DNA from: Gluconobacter potus
GTDB taxonomy: Bacteria > Pseudomonadota > Alphaproteobacteria > Acetobacterales > Acetobacteraceae
Direction of reading: 5' to 3'
Assembly (NCBI RefSeq): GCF_015244705.1
Contig: NZ_JABCQF010000001.1
Coordinates: forward strand, 620,001 to 684,000
Length of the DNA: 64,000 bases
A program made the translations under genes and the position numbers. The stretch's first letter is position 1. Each line of letters begins with the position of its first letter. The notes under the pieces were generated by a model that was given only the letters and a program-made list of their open reading frames with translations, had not been told where the DNA came from and made no database searches. This document shows, piece after piece, positions 42,389 through 52,204 of the stretch.

Positions 42389-43573
42389 ATGCGTTACGAC
42401 GTCATTGTTGCGGGCGGCGGCCCTGTCGGTCTGGCCTGCGCTATTTCGCTTGGACGCGACGGGCGGAAAGCCTGTGTGGTCGAGCGGTCGCCGATGGACG
42501 TGCTGGCTGATCCTCCGTTTGATGGTCGTGAAATCGCGCTGACGCATCATGCATCGGAATGGCTGAAGAGTGTCGGCGCGTGGGATGAGATCCCCGCCGG
42601 TAATGTCTGCCCGATGTACACGGCGCGCATTGAGACAGGAAAGTCCGGCAGCCCGCCGCTTCTGTTCGATGCACCTTCCGATGGCCCCGATGCACTGGGA
42701 CACATGGTGGCGAACCACCTGATCCGCCGTGCCCTGTATCGTGTCGCTTTGCGGACGCCGGGCGTTGACGTCCGGGCCGGGGAAGGCATTGCCAGTTCGT
42801 GGCATGATACCCGATCGGCTGGTGTTGTATTGGCAAATGGGAAGCGGATCGAGGCGGATCTTCTGGTTGCGGCGGATGGGCGGTTTTCGCGCCTGCGGGC
42901 CGAAGCGGAGATTGGTGCGATCGTGCATGATTTCCAGCGCAACATCATGGTCTGCCGCATGCGGCACCCGGAGCCTCATGCCAATACGGCGCTTCAGTGG
43001 TTTGACGAAGGACAGACGATTGCCCTTCTGCCCGTCGCACCTGACGACCGGCCGGGATCATGCTCGTCGCTGGTTCTGACGCTGGAGCCGGATGAAATCG
43101 CGCGCCTCAAGGCGCTTGATGGCAAGGCTTTCAGCGAGGACATCACGGCCCGGACGCAGGGACGTATGGGGCAGATGACGCTGGAAAGCGCACGCTGCGT
43201 CTATCCACTCAAGGCGGTCTATGCGCACCGTTTCCAGGCGCCCCGTCTGGCGCTGATTGGTGATGCGGCCGTTGGCATGCATCCGATTACGGCGCACGGG
43301 TTCAATCTGGGCCTGAAGGGGCAGGAAGTTCTGGCCCGGGCGATTGCCGATGGTCCGGGTGATGCGGGTGATCCGTCCGTTCTGTCGCGTTTCGAACGCA
43401 CGCATCGCCTGGCAACGGCGCCGCTCTTTGCCGCGACCAATGCGATCGCGACGGTTTATACGCGCGATGAACCACCGTTCCTGATGGCGCGGCGGGCCGG
43501 GCTGGCAGTGGCCAACCGTCTGCTGCCATTCAAGGCGGCGGTGACGAACATGCTGATGGACCGTCACGGCTGA
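42389..43573 (+). CDS. UbiH/UbiF/COQ6-family FAD monooxygenase
   Basis: 394 residues. Rossmann FAD motif YDVIVAGGGPVGLACAISL at the N terminus, the DG motif LLVAADGRFSRLR, and the second FAD motif ALIGDAAVGMHPITAHGFNLGL, all typical of ubiquinone-ring hydroxylases. Acts with O2 and NAD(P)H in ubiquinone synthesis, membrane associated. Which ring position it hydroxylates cannot be told. The start is close behind the nitroreductase stop, suggesting co-transcription. Confidence 0.87.
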   Translation: MRYDVIVAGGGPVGLACAISLGRDGRKACVVERSPMDVLADPPFDGREIALTHHASEWLKSVGAWDEIPAGNVCPMYTARIETGKSGSPPLLFDAPSDGPDALGHMVANHLIRRALYRVALRTPGVDVRAGEGIASSWHDTRSAGVVLANGKRIEADLLVAADGRFSRLRAEAEIGAIVHDFQRNIMVCRMRHPEPHANTALQWFDEGQTIALLPVAPDDRPGSCSSLVLTLEPDEIARLKALDGKAFSEDITARTQGRMGQMTLESARCVYPLKAVYAHRFQAPRLALIGDAAVGMHPITAHGFNLGLKGQEVLARAIADGPGDAGDPSVLSRFERTHRLATAPLFAATNAIATVYTRDEPPFLMARRAGLAVANRLLPFKAAVTNMLMDRHG

Positions 43574-43614
43574 CCTCTCTGGCAGCGCTCATTCTGGGTT
43601 AGGAGATTTCTCCC

Positions 43615-44628
43615 ATGAAGGCTTTCGGGCACAGACGCGCAACCCGCATGGACGACACCGATGCGCTGGTCGAACTCGACATTCCGACCCCTGTTCCGGG
43701 GCCGCGGGATGTCGTTGTGGAAATCCGGGCAGTTTCGGTCAATCCTGTCGATACCAAGCTGCGGTCGATGGACCCGCCTGGTGATGAGCCACGGGTTCTG
43801 GGATATGACGCGGTCGGAACTGTTGTTGCGACGGGTGGTCAGGTCCGGGGTTTCCGGGCCGGGGATCGCGTTTTCTATGCAGGCACTGCCAACCGGCAGG
43901 GGAGCGACGCGCGGTTTCAGGCTGTTGATGAACGCCTGATCGCGCTGGCTCCGAAAAGCCTGTCCGATGCCGAAACCGCAGCCTTGCCGTTGACTGCGCT
44001 TACGGCCTGGGAATTGCTGTTCGACCGGCTGGGCGTCCGGCTGGGTGAGATGGACAATCCGGATGCGATCATGATCATCGGCGGTGCCGGTGGCGTGGGT
44101 TCGATCCTGACGCAGATCGCGCGCCGTCTGACGGGGCTGACGGTCATTGCTACGGCATCGCGTCCGGAGACGATGGACTGGTGCCGTGAGATGGGCGCCC
44201 ACCACGTCATCGATCATCGTCGGCCGCTCGATCAGGAACTGGCACGGATCGGAATTCCGCAGGTGCGCTATGTGGCTGGTCTGACCGCATCCGGCGAGCA
44301 CAGGGATGCAATCGTGCGCTCTCTCGCGCCGCAGGGGGCGCTGGCCCTGATCGACGATCCGGGCGAGTTCGACATCATGCCCTTCAAGCGCAAAGCCCTC
44401 TCCGTCCATTGGGAATACATGTTCGCACGTCCGATGTTCGAGACGCCGGACATGCCCGCACAGGGCAGGATTCTGGCGCAGGTGGCATCGCTTGTGGATG
44501 CCGGTCTTCTGAAGACGACCCTGCATGAGATGCTGGGGCCCATCACCATTGCCAATCTGCGCCGGGCGCATGAACTGCTCGAAAGCGGCAAGGGTATTGG
44601 AAAGGCCGTGCTTTGCGGCTTTGAGTAA
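43615..44628 (+). CDS. zinc-type alcohol dehydrogenase-like / quinone reductase (MDR)
   Basis: 337 residues with AGGAG before the ATG. MDR layout: GroES-like N-terminal domain (SVNPVDTKLRSMDPP, VLGYDAVGTVVATG), then the nucleotide-binding motif IIGGAGGVGSILTQIAR. Structural-zinc cysteines are absent, as in quinone-oxidoreductase-like members. Likely an NADPH-dependent reductase of quinones or activated alkenes. It may share a transcript with the two upstream genes; the hairpin at 44636 ends it. Confidence 0.87.
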   Translation: MKAFGHRRATRMDDTDALVELDIPTPVPGPRDVVVEIRAVSVNPVDTKLRSMDPPGDEPRVLGYDAVGTVVATGGQVRGFRAGDRVFYAGTANRQGSDARFQAVDERLIALAPKSLSDAETAALPLTALTAWELLFDRLGVRLGEMDNPDAIMIIGGAGGVGSILTQIARRLTGLTVIATASRPETMDWCREMGAHHVIDHRRPLDQELARIGIPQVRYVAGLTASGEHRDAIVRSLAPQGALALIDDPGEFDIMPFKRKALSVHWEYMFARPMFETPDMPAQGRILAQVASLVDAGLLKTTLHEMLGPITIANLRRAHELLESGKGIGKAVLCGFE

Positions 44629-44635
44629 GAACTGT

Positions 44636-44667
44636 CAACTGACGGGCGGGATATGGCCCGTCAGTTG
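44636..44667. terminator. bidirectional terminator hairpin between convergent genes
   Basis: CAACTGACGGGC and GCCCGTCAGTTG form a perfect 12-bp stem with an 8-base loop. It overlaps the stop codon of the minus-strand HTH gene and lies 7 bases after the MDR gene. Shared by both converging genes. Confidence 0.8.
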
Positions 44668-45146
44668 AAATGCGCCCGGAGCAGCGGGGTGGACGAGATG
44701 CAGAGCATGATCAGTCCGAACAGCGCCATGACCTTGATGACAAAAAAGCAGGCGTGCTGTCGCGCATCTGCGCCAGTGGCCAGCATCATGAACGGATCAG
44801 GATCGGGAAAGCCCGTTTTGCTGCCGATCTGGACGAGTTCCAGCGCCCGCTGACGGCTGGCCGCGGCCTGGGCGCGGCGGCGCATCATTTCCGTGCCGGA
44901 GATATCAGCCTTTTCGTGCAGGGCTGTGAGATAGAGTTCCAGATCCTCGCGGCGATACGCGATTTTCCCATCCGGTGCCTGCGTACGTGCCGGTCCCGTG
45001 CCGAGCATGGCGAGCAGCTTCATCCGACGTTCCGGCAGCCCGAGATGAACCGCGGCTTCCGCCATCGAGAGCGTCTTGGAGCGGACAGGCAGGTGAAAAA
45101 CCTGACCCGGCGTCTTGTCTCCGGAAATCTGTGTCGGGGATGGCAT
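44661..45146 (-). CDS. HTH (MerR/excisionase-like) protein with C-terminal membrane helix
   Basis: 161 residues from the ATG at 45146. A winged-helix core SMAEAAVHLGLPERRMKLLA, then the beta-wing AYRREDLELYL, resembles excisionase/MerR-type DNA-binding domains. An Arg/Ala-rich helix (TEMMRRRAQAAASRQRALEL) and a single C-terminal hydrophobic segment (FFVIKVMALFGLIMLCIS) follow. It appears to be a membrane-tethered DNA-binding protein of unknown target. It lies downstream of the MscS gene on the same strand, 94 bases apart. Confidence 0.6.
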   Translation of the reverse strand: MPSPTQISGDKTPGQVFHLPVRSKTLSMAEAAVHLGLPERRMKLLAMLGTGPARTQAPDGKIAYRREDLELYLTALHEKADISGTEMMRRRAQAAASRQRALELVQIGSKTGFPDPDPFMMLATGADARQHACFFVIKVMALFGLIMLCISSTPLLRAHFN

Positions 45147-45240
45147 CGGTCTGGATCCTGGCCTCTCTGGACGGACTGACCTTAGGACCAGTCCGTCTGG
45201 AAATCGAGTATTGCGCGGAGTCCCGGAAAGTATTTTCCGA

Positions 45241-47664
45241 TCAGGCTGTTGTGATGGCGACATCCTCGGCATGGAAACGGCGGAAGACGTCAAAAAGAAT
45301 GGCGTCCTGCACACTGCCGCCGTCACGGGCCGAGATGAGGGCGACGCTCAGGGTCATGGTCAGACTGTCATCGGCAATCGCGCTCACCCGGACTTTCGGT
45401 GATGGCGTGGCGAGCACTTCGTCACGATGGGCCGCGACTTCCAGCAGCATGGCCTTTGCCTTCTCGGGATCCGTCGTCAGCGGGATCTTGAACGTCAGGG
45501 TCAGGACGCCGGTGGCACCGCTCAGCGTCGCGTTCTTGATGCTGGTCGTGATGAACTGGGAGTTCGGGACGATCATGGTCGAGCCATCGCTCAGGCCGAT
45601 ATCGGTAGCGCGGATGCTGATGCGTTTGACGTCACCGCGCGTGCCGGCGATTTCGACCATATCGCCGACGCGAACGGGGCGTTCGGCCATCAGGATCACG
45701 CCGGAGACGAAGTTCTGCACGATGGATTGCAGGCCGAAACCGATACCGACCGAGAGCGCGCTGACCACCCAGGTCAGGTTCTGGACCGAGACACCCGCGA
45801 TGGACAGGATGCCGAGACCGACGAGGATCCAGGCGCAGTAGGTGAAGATGCTGAGGATTGAGGTGCGACTGCCGATATCGAGGCGCGTGGTAGGGAAGAA
45901 GCGGTCCCGTAGCCAGCCGCGCGTCTGACGGATCGCGTAATAGGCCACCACCAGCAGAACGATGGCCAGCACCACGGTATCGAGCGAGATCTTCACACCG
46001 TGGATAGTATTGCCGACGAACAGCAGCCAGAGTCGGTTCGTGATGTCAGCGACGCTGAAGCTGCCATCCGTCTGTGCGATGGAGAACAGGAGCAGCAGGA
46101 GCAGGACGTTGCCGAGCCCCGAGAGGATCACGCCAATCTGTGACAGGCGGCGCTGCGTCAGGCCGAGCTGGACCAGGCGCAGGCTGAAGAAGCCGCCTTC
46201 CGAAAACAGCCGGTCCAGTACGTCGCGCCAGCACAGGCCCAGAAGCGTCACGATGGCAACACCCGTACCCAGCGAGAGCAGCCAGCCATTGAGCGTGAAG
46301 GCAAAAGCCACATAGCCCAGCAGGATGGAGATGACCGTCACCGCCAGAAGCAGGCTGGAAACACCCAGCGCGGAAGGTGCGAAGCCACGGGTATCGTTCT
46401 GGTTGCCAAGCCTGCGGAACGTGTCCACGGCGCACAGGCCGATGGCGATCGAGAACGCGATTTCCAGCAGAAGCTGAAGTGTCTGGCCAAAGGCGTCCTG
46501 AGCCTGAAAGGCCCGCAGCAGGTCCAGCAGAAGGATGCTGATGGCAAGGATCCAGTCCACGCCCCGCAGCGCCTTGCGTTCGCCCGGATTGCCCTGTGCG
46601 AGAACGCCGCTGCGCCCGAAAATCGGCAGGCCGGCGCCGATGATGAAGCCACAGACAGGGACGGTCTCGCCAATGATCGCACCGATCGGGCCGCCCCCGT
46701 CGGGAAGGGCTGCCGCCGCCCAGATGAACCAGACAAGTGTTGCGAGTAGGGCCTCGAGCGCGCCGTTAAGCGTGATGGCGATGATGCTGCCTGAGAGGGC
46801 TTCCTTCACGCTGTCTTCGGTAGCGGGACGGAAATGGGCACCGCAGCGTTTGAGCAGACGTAGAATCAGCGGTGAACTGAGGCCAATGGCCGCGAAGGTG
46901 ATCGCGCAGCCGATCAGGAGATAGAGCCAGTCGGACAGCACGCCACCGGCATGGAGCGAATAGCGGTTCTCAGCACGCTCGGTAAGGAGCGTGTTCCAGA
47001 AGCGCGGGGCGAGGGGCGAGACCGTCCGTTCGGACAGGGCCGCGTGTTGCAGGCGTGTGCGCCGTGCATTGATGGCCGTGTTGAGCTGCTGGGCCTGAAG
47101 ATTATAGAGCTTGGCCCGCATCAGTGCCGATTTCACGGACTGCGAGTTCTGCTGCATCCGCTGGCGTTGTGCGGTGACGGACGCGTCCTCGTTTTCCGCG
47201 GCCTTCGGGCCAAGGATTTTCAGGAAGGATTCGGTGATGCTGTCATAGGACTGGATCTGTGTGACCGCGTCCTGGGTGTTCTGCTGGACCTTCTGGATCT
47301 GGGCCGACAGGGCATCGAGTTCGTTATTGCCCGTGTTGACGTCCTTCCGGTTCAGCGTCGCGAAAACCTGCTGCAATACTGCGGCACTGTCATCGAGCTG
47401 ACGGCTGATGGAGGCGGACACTGCGTTCCAGCCAAGGCCGGAATTGGCGGGATCTGACTGCTGGGTCTTGTCAGCATCTTTGGGCGCGTCCTTGATCGGG
47501 GCTGCCGCCGGCTGTGCCGCGGCTGCCAGCGCAGGAGGTGTCGTCACACCTGCGCAGAGCAGACCGAAAGCGAGGAACAGAGCGCCCAGCATGGATCCAC
47601 AGGTCGTTCCGGGGCGCGGGCTGCGGAGATGTGAAAAGGCGCGCGCGGGAGGCCGTGTGGTCAT
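45241..47664 (-). CDS. DUF3772-type mechanosensitive channel (MscS family)
   Basis: 807 residues from the ATG at 47664; the longer frame starts with TTG. Signal or anchor segment, then a periplasmic helical domain with QN-rich coiled coil (about 80-220, DUF3772-like), about ten membrane segments, and the MscS pore and beta domain: NLTWVVSALSVGIGFGLQSIVQNFVSGVILM, AERPVRVGDMVEIAGTRGDV and RATDIGLSDGSTMIVPNS. Opens on membrane stretch to release solutes during osmotic down-shock. Large MscK-like members may also be regulated by ions through the periplasmic part. Confidence 0.9.
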   Translation of the reverse strand: MTTRPPARAFSHLRSPRPGTTCGSMLGALFLAFGLLCAGVTTPPALAAAAQPAAAPIKDAPKDADKTQQSDPANSGLGWNAVSASISRQLDDSAAVLQQVFATLNRKDVNTGNNELDALSAQIQKVQQNTQDAVTQIQSYDSITESFLKILGPKAAENEDASVTAQRQRMQQNSQSVKSALMRAKLYNLQAQQLNTAINARRTRLQHAALSERTVSPLAPRFWNTLLTERAENRYSLHAGGVLSDWLYLLIGCAITFAAIGLSSPLILRLLKRCGAHFRPATEDSVKEALSGSIIAITLNGALEALLATLVWFIWAAAALPDGGGPIGAIIGETVPVCGFIIGAGLPIFGRSGVLAQGNPGERKALRGVDWILAISILLLDLLRAFQAQDAFGQTLQLLLEIAFSIAIGLCAVDTFRRLGNQNDTRGFAPSALGVSSLLLAVTVISILLGYVAFAFTLNGWLLSLGTGVAIVTLLGLCWRDVLDRLFSEGGFFSLRLVQLGLTQRRLSQIGVILSGLGNVLLLLLLFSIAQTDGSFSVADITNRLWLLFVGNTIHGVKISLDTVVLAIVLLVVAYYAIRQTRGWLRDRFFPTTRLDIGSRTSILSIFTYCAWILVGLGILSIAGVSVQNLTWVVSALSVGIGFGLQSIVQNFVSGVILMAERPVRVGDMVEIAGTRGDVKRISIRATDIGLSDGSTMIVPNSQFITTSIKNATLSGATGVLTLTFKIPLTTDPEKAKAMLLEVAAHRDEVLATPSPKVRVSAIADDSLTMTLSVALISARDGGSVQDAILFDVFRRFHAEDVAITTA

Positions 47665-47773
47665 GCGAAGGTGTTCCGTCCAGTGTCTTGATGGGGTTTT
47701 CAACGGCTTGCGGCCGCAGGGGTTCGATTTCCGCCCTGGAGCGCTTCATTGCGCGGGGCGGATGGATACGAAA

Positions 47774-47805
47774 AGGGCATCTTCCCCCAAAGGGAAAGAT
47801 GCCCT
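47774..47805 (-). terminator. intrinsic terminator after pyrD
   Basis: AGGGCATCTT-CCC pairs with GGGAAAGATGCCCT with one bulged base; on the minus strand TTTT follows. Located 22 bases past the pyrD stop. Confidence 0.75.
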
Positions 47806-47827
47806 GAGACGGGAACTTACAGGTCCG

Positions 47828-48901
47828 TCAGTTCGGCCGGTCAATGCCATGGGCATCGGCGATCGTCTCGAACCCGTCGCGACGCATGGCGTCGAGCAGT
47901 TCCGTCTTCATACGGGCCAGGATGCCGGGTCCCTGAAGCACGAAAGACGAATAGATCTGTACCATATCCGCACCCATGCGGATGCGGGCGAGGATGTCTT
48001 CGCCGGTCTCGATGCCGCCACACGAAATCAGCGCCAGGCGACCTTTGTTCAGCCCCGAGACGATCCGCAGGACATCCCGGGAACGCGGTGCGAGGGGGCG
48101 GCCGGAGAGGCCACCGCTTTCGCGGGCCGCCGGGTCACGCAGGGTTGCAGGACGGGCGATGGTCGTGTTGGTCAGGATCAGGCCCTGCGCACCGCCTTCG
48201 ATCGCGGCTTCAAGGATCGGCTCGTAGGAGCTGTCATCCAGATCGGGTGCGAGCTTGACCAGAAGCGGCGGGCGCTCCGGATTGCGGGTATTGATGGCGT
48301 CCAGAAGCTCTTTCAGCATCGTTGCCGACTGGAGATCCCGCAGACCCGGCGTGTTGGGCGAGGACAGGTTCATCGTGATGTAATCGGCATAGGGGCGCAC
48401 GCGGGCCACGAGGTCCGGATAGTCGCGCAGCGGGTCGGAGCCGGTCTTGTTGATCCCGATATTCACGCCAAGCGGGACGGTCGGGCCGCGCATCCTGCCA
48501 TTGGGCATCGGGCGGTGCAGGCGGGCGAGACGACGGCAGAAGCGGTCCACACCGCAGCCATTGAACCCCATGCGATTGATGATCGCGCCGTCCTCGACCA
48601 GCCGGAACAGGCGGGGGCCGGGGTTGCCGGGCTGGGGGCGAGGCGTCACGGTTCCGGCCTCGATATGGCCGAAGCCCAGCTTTGCCAGCGGACGGATGGC
48701 GCGGGCATCCTTGTCAAACCCGGCGGCCAGGCCGATCGGGTTGGGAAAGCGCAGGCCGAGCGTGCGGGTCGAGAGGGCCGGCACATCCTTTGGCGCCTGG
48801 CCGCCAAGGCCGAGGGCAAGGGAGTGAATGGCGAGTTCGTGCGCCGTTTCGGTGTCGAAGCGGTGCAGGAGCGGAGTGACGAGCGTTCCGAGATCGATCA
48901 T
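47828..48901 (-). CDS. pyrD: dihydroorotate dehydrogenase (quinone), class 2
   Basis: 357 residues. N-terminal helical extension (RFDTETAHELAIHSLAL) marks the membrane-associated class 2 enzyme. FMN and substrate residues: PIGLAAGFDKDARA, INRMGFNGCG, NIGINKTG, NLSSPNTPGLRDLQ (catalytic Ser), and SCGGIETGEDILARI. Oxidises dihydroorotate to orotate, reducing ubiquinone. Confidence 0.96.
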   Translation of the reverse strand: MIDLGTLVTPLLHRFDTETAHELAIHSLALGLGGQAPKDVPALSTRTLGLRFPNPIGLAAGFDKDARAIRPLAKLGFGHIEAGTVTPRPQPGNPGPRLFRLVEDGAIINRMGFNGCGVDRFCRRLARLHRPMPNGRMRGPTVPLGVNIGINKTGSDPLRDYPDLVARVRPYADYITMNLSSPNTPGLRDLQSATMLKELLDAINTRNPERPPLLVKLAPDLDDSSYEPILEAAIEGGAQGLILTNTTIARPATLRDPAARESGGLSGRPLAPRSRDVLRIVSGLNKGRLALISCGGIETGEDILARIRMGADMVQIYSSFVLQGPGILARMKTELLDAMRRDGFETIADAHGIDRPN

Positions 48902-49025
48902 GAGTCGTTTCCATACCCTAATCCGCGGTGTGGCGCATCAGCTTCGCGCGTCTGGCTCACCCCCGGAGTATATCTGATGGCGTTTTGTCTTGGCGGTGGC
49001 GCAGGGACGCGATAGACGCGAACTC

Positions 49026-49265
49026 ATGTCCGACGCATCCGCTGCTGAATCCTATGACGAGCCTTATCTGGAGACGTGCTGCCGCTCGACGCTGCACCGG
49101 CTTTTGCTGTGTGCGTCGACGGGGCGACCGACAGGGCTGAAAGACCAGCCCTGTCTTGAGCGGCTGGAACGGCTCGGCCTGTCAAAACTGCGCGATGACG
49201 GGCGTTTCGTGATCACGCAGGATGGTCTGAAACGGCACCGTCAGGAAATCGGCCCGATTGACTGA
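49026..49265 (+). CDS. hypothetical small protein, 79 aa
   Basis: Starts at the ATG at 49026 (MSDASAAESYDEPYLETCC). The rest has LERLERLGLSKLRDDGRFVI and TQDGLKRHRQEI, a pattern like a small winged-helix with a final helix. I do not recognise a family. Codon use resembles its neighbours. It lies alone between the divergent pyrD and the convergent isomerase gene, which it nearly touches (3 bases). Confidence 0.6.
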   Translation: MSDASAAESYDEPYLETCCRSTLHRLLLCASTGRPTGLKDQPCLERLERLGLSKLRDDGRFVITQDGLKRHRQEIGPID

Positions 49266-49268
49266 AAA

Positions 49269-50120
49269 TCAGGCGTCGCCACGCCAGGCCTGATCCAGCC
49301 CCTCCCGGCAGAAGCGGATGACGTCGCCCAGATCACGGTCATAAAGGCTGTCCGGCACGTCTGACGAAAAGATCTCGACCGTGCAGGCGCCACGAAAGCC
49401 CGCATCCCATGTGGCATGCAGCATTTCATGAAGCGGAATGCAGCCATCGCCGGGGATCAGGCGGTCGGTCGCGGAATAGGGCGTGCGCCAGTCGCTGACC
49501 TGCAGGACGTTGATTTTGCTTCCCGCAGCACGGATAGCCGCGCAGACATCCTTCTGCTGCCAGATGTTCCAGTAATCCAGACACAAACCCATTGCCGGAT
49601 GGCCGACGCCGTCAATGATGTCCATGGCCTGCTCTATGGTCCAGATGGCGCTTTCGGTGTTCACGGAGGTCGGGTTGAGCGGCTCCAGCGACAGGGAAAC
49701 ACCCAGATCCTCGGCCAGGGGACAGAGCTCCTTCAGGTAACGCACCGTCTCGTCCATGGTACGGCGCATGTTACCCTTGGGTGGCGCGCCGGTATTGGTC
49801 ACAAAGACGCTGCCGGGGACATGAGGTGCGAGCGTTTTCAGGCTTTGGGCAAGACGTTTGACGCGGGCTTCAGTCGCTTCAGGTTCGGGGACCATCGCGC
49901 TTCCGAAGAAGGTCCGTACCAGCGGCTGGACCGCACTGACACTCAGCCCGCTCTCCCTGACGAGGCGCATCTGCTCCTCAATGCGGTCCGGATCGAGCTT
50001 GGCTTCACAGATCTCGATCGCATCCACGCCGAGGTCGCGGTAACGCGCCACGTCTTCCTCGAACGACCAGGGCTGGGTCGTGAATTCGTTCATGCCGAAA
50101 GGGAAGGGGAGTTTCGTCAT
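49269..50120 (-). CDS. sugar phosphate isomerase/epimerase-like TIM barrel
   Basis: 283 residues with GAGGTGA before the ATG. Xylose-isomerase-like/AP-endonuclease-2 fold: YRDLGVDAIEICEAKLD, LGVSLSLEPLNPTSVNTE with metal-binding Glu, GLCLDYWNIWQQ, VLQVSDWRTP and CTVEIFSSDVPD. Members isomerise or epimerise sugars, inosose or hydroxypyruvate, using a divalent metal. Exact reaction unknown. Starts 4 bases after the hydrolase gene, so a two-gene operon. Confidence 0.83.
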   Translation of the reverse strand: MTKLPFPFGMNEFTTQPWSFEEDVARYRDLGVDAIEICEAKLDPDRIEEQMRLVRESGLSVSAVQPLVRTFFGSAMVPEPEATEARVKRLAQSLKTLAPHVPGSVFVTNTGAPPKGNMRRTMDETVRYLKELCPLAEDLGVSLSLEPLNPTSVNTESAIWTIEQAMDIIDGVGHPAMGLCLDYWNIWQQKDVCAAIRAAGSKINVLQVSDWRTPYSATDRLIPGDGCIPLHEMLHATWDAGFRGACTVEIFSSDVPDSLYDRDLGDVIRFCREGLDQAWRGDA

Positions 50121-50124
50121 GGGA

Positions 50125-50934
50125 TCACCTCTTCAGGAAGTCGAGAACGGTGCGGTTGAACTTTTCGGTCTCGTCGAGAAAGACCATGTGCGCGCTGTCC
50201 TCGAATTCCACGCCGGTGCAGTTGGGCATGTGCTGCGCCACCCAGGCGGGGCCGTCCGGATTCAGAACTTTGTCCTTGCGGGCGATCATCATGAGGGCGG
50301 GGAGCGTGAAGCGGGGCAGGACGTCGCGCCAGTCCTGAGTGGTGTGGTCCGCCATCATTGCGCTTCGGGCATGAGCGGGACTTTGCGCCATTTCCCGGAG
50401 CAGGAGCGCTTTCTCGTCTTCGGGCAGGGGGTGGCAGATGCAGCTTTCCAGATTGCCTCTGTCGAACTCGTCCGGCGTCAGGGTGAGCTGCTGCTGCACG
50501 GCTGTCAGCCCGGCCTGATCGAAACAGGCGGCGTGGCCGAGCTTCCAGTCAGCCGAATAATACTGCTTCGGGGTCTGCTGGACGAAAATGGCGTTGCGGA
50601 TGCGCTCTGACCCGAACAGCTCCAGATACGACCAGATGATGGGGCAGCCGATCGACCAGCCCAGAACCGTCACGTCCTGAAGGTTCAGCGCGACCAGAAG
50701 ATCCCGCAGATCGGCGGCCAGACGGGAAATCCGATAGCCATGCTGCGGCTTTTCGGAACGTCCGTGTCCCCGCAGGTCCACGGTGATGACGCGGGCCTGT
50801 TCCGAGATCGGCCCGACATTGCGGTGGAAGAAGCGTCCCGAGAACGTCCAGCCATGAAGCATGACGAGAGGGCGTCCGTGTCCCTGTTCCTCGTAATGGA
50901 TACGTGTTCCGTCGCTGGTCGTGATGTGCGGCAT
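50125..50934 (-). CDS. alpha/beta-fold hydrolase
   Basis: 269 residues from the ATG at 50934, preceded by GGAGAAG; an ATG 4 codons upstream is weaker. Oxyanion segment LVMLHGWTFSGRFFH, VDLRGHGRSEKP, nucleophile elbow VLGWSIGCPI (Ser), Asp in MMIARKDKVLNP and His in FEDSAHMVFLDE. Soluble esterase- or lactonase-like enzyme of unknown substrate. Pairs with the isomerase-like gene. Confidence 0.87.
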   Translation of the reverse strand: MPHITTSDGTRIHYEEQGHGRPLVMLHGWTFSGRFFHRNVGPISEQARVITVDLRGHGRSEKPQHGYRISRLAADLRDLLVALNLQDVTVLGWSIGCPIIWSYLELFGSERIRNAIFVQQTPKQYYSADWKLGHAACFDQAGLTAVQQQLTLTPDEFDRGNLESCICHPLPEDEKALLLREMAQSPAHARSAMMADHTTQDWRDVLPRFTLPALMMIARKDKVLNPDGPAWVAQHMPNCTGVEFEDSAHMVFLDETEKFNRTVLDFLKR

Positions 50935-51064
50935 GCTCTTCTCCATGAAGGGATGGTGGAAGTGGCGTGAAGACTGTCGGAGGAATAGCGCACGGACAGG
51001 GGGCGGGGTTGCGTGCAAAGGAGCGTTTGCGCTTGCGGAGACGGGCCGCTAAATTGATCCTGCC

Positions 51065-52180
51065 ATGACTGCTTCCGCTCCTTCCGCCGCCCCTGATGCG
51101 CCTGCCGCAGCACCCCCGAACCGTGTCCTGAAACCCATCGACCTGGGGCAGGGCGTAGTGATCGAGGAACCGGTGATCCTTGCTCCGCTTTCGGGTGTCA
51201 CGGATCTGCCGTTCCGTCAGCTTGCCCGCGATCTCGGGGCAGGGCTGGTCGTGTCGGAAATGATCGCCTCCTGGGCGATGATCCGCGAGAATGAAAACAC
51301 CATGCGCATGGCGCGGATGGCCGAGCGCGGGCCGAATGCGGTCCAGCTTGCCGGATGTGATCCCGAGGCCATGGCGCAGGCTGCGAAGATTTCGGTGGAT
51401 GGGGGCGCGAACCTCATCGACATCAATTTCGGCTGCCCGGTGAAGAAAGTCGCGATTGGGCAGATGGCCGGATCGGCGCTGATGCGGGACGAGGTTCTGG
51501 CCGGAAAGTTGCTCGAAGCGACCGCACGGGCCGTGAATGTGCCCGTGACACTCAAGATGCGCATGGGCTGGGACCACAATTCGCTCAATGCGCCGCGTCT
51601 GGCGAAAATCGCGGAAGAGAGCGGCATCCGGCTTGTGACGGTTCACGGTCGCACGCGGCAGATGTTTTATAACGGTACGGCGGACTGGCGTTTCGTCAAA
51701 ACGGTGAAGGATGCGGTGTCGCTGCCAGTCATTGTCAATGGCGATATCAACACCATCCGCGACGCACGTGAGGCGCTGCATCAGTCTCAGGCCGATGGCG
51801 TCATGATCGGGCGCGGCTGTTACGGGCGGCCCTGGTTCACGGCGCAGGTGGCGCAGTCCCTGCGGACCGGCGAGGATGTGCCTGACCCGGATCTGGCGAC
51901 CGAAAAGGAAATCGCCTTGCGGCATTACCGGATGATGCTTGATCATTTCGGTGAGCGGCCGGGCCTGCGTCTCGCGCGCAAGCATGTGTCCTGGTACTCC
52001 GCCGGGCTGCCGGGGTCTGCGACGTTCCGCTCCACCATCAATGGTGTGGAAAGCGCCGCCGAGGCCATCGCTCTGCTAACTGCGTTCTACGATCGCCATA
52101 TCGACGCCGGTGTCGTGCGCAACCGTGAGGCCGGCCCCACGGGCAGTCTGAGCCGCGACGGCACGCGTGAAGCGGCCTGA
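51065..52180 (+). CDS. dusB: tRNA-dihydrouridine synthase (NifR3/DusB)
   Basis: 371 residues after an Ala/Pro-rich leader of about 20. [38 protein letters not shown] with the catalytic Cys (about 124), [18 protein letters not shown] and [13 protein letters not shown] are the FMN and tRNA-binding motifs. Reduces uridine in tRNA D-loops. The order nifR3-ntrBC-ntrYX-hfq-hflX is classical for Alphaproteobacteria, but ntrB is missing here. Confidence 0.94.
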   Translation: MTASAPSAAPDAPAAAPPNRVLKPIDLGQGVVIEEPVILAPLSGVTDLPFRQLARDLGAGLVVSEMIASWAMIRENENTMRMARMAERGPNAVQLAGCDPEAMAQAAKISVDGGANLIDINFGCPVKKVAIGQMAGSALMRDEVLAGKLLEATARAVNVPVTLKMRMGWDHNSLNAPRLAKIAEESGIRLVTVHGRTRQMFYNGTADWRFVKTVKDAVSLPVIVNGDINTIRDAREALHQSQADGVMIGRGCYGRPWFTAQVAQSLRTGEDVPDPDLATEKEIALRHYRMMLDHFGERPGLRLARKHVSWYSAGLPGSATFRSTINGVESAAEAIALLTAFYDRHIDAGVVRNREAGPTGSLSRDGTREAA

Positions 52181-52204
52181 GGGTGTGAGCCGGCCAGCGC
52201 TTCC

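Noticed and set aside
47408-49015. A 535-codon plus-strand frame across pyrD and the MscS start
   Set aside because: Antisense to two recognised genes, and its protein has no family features.
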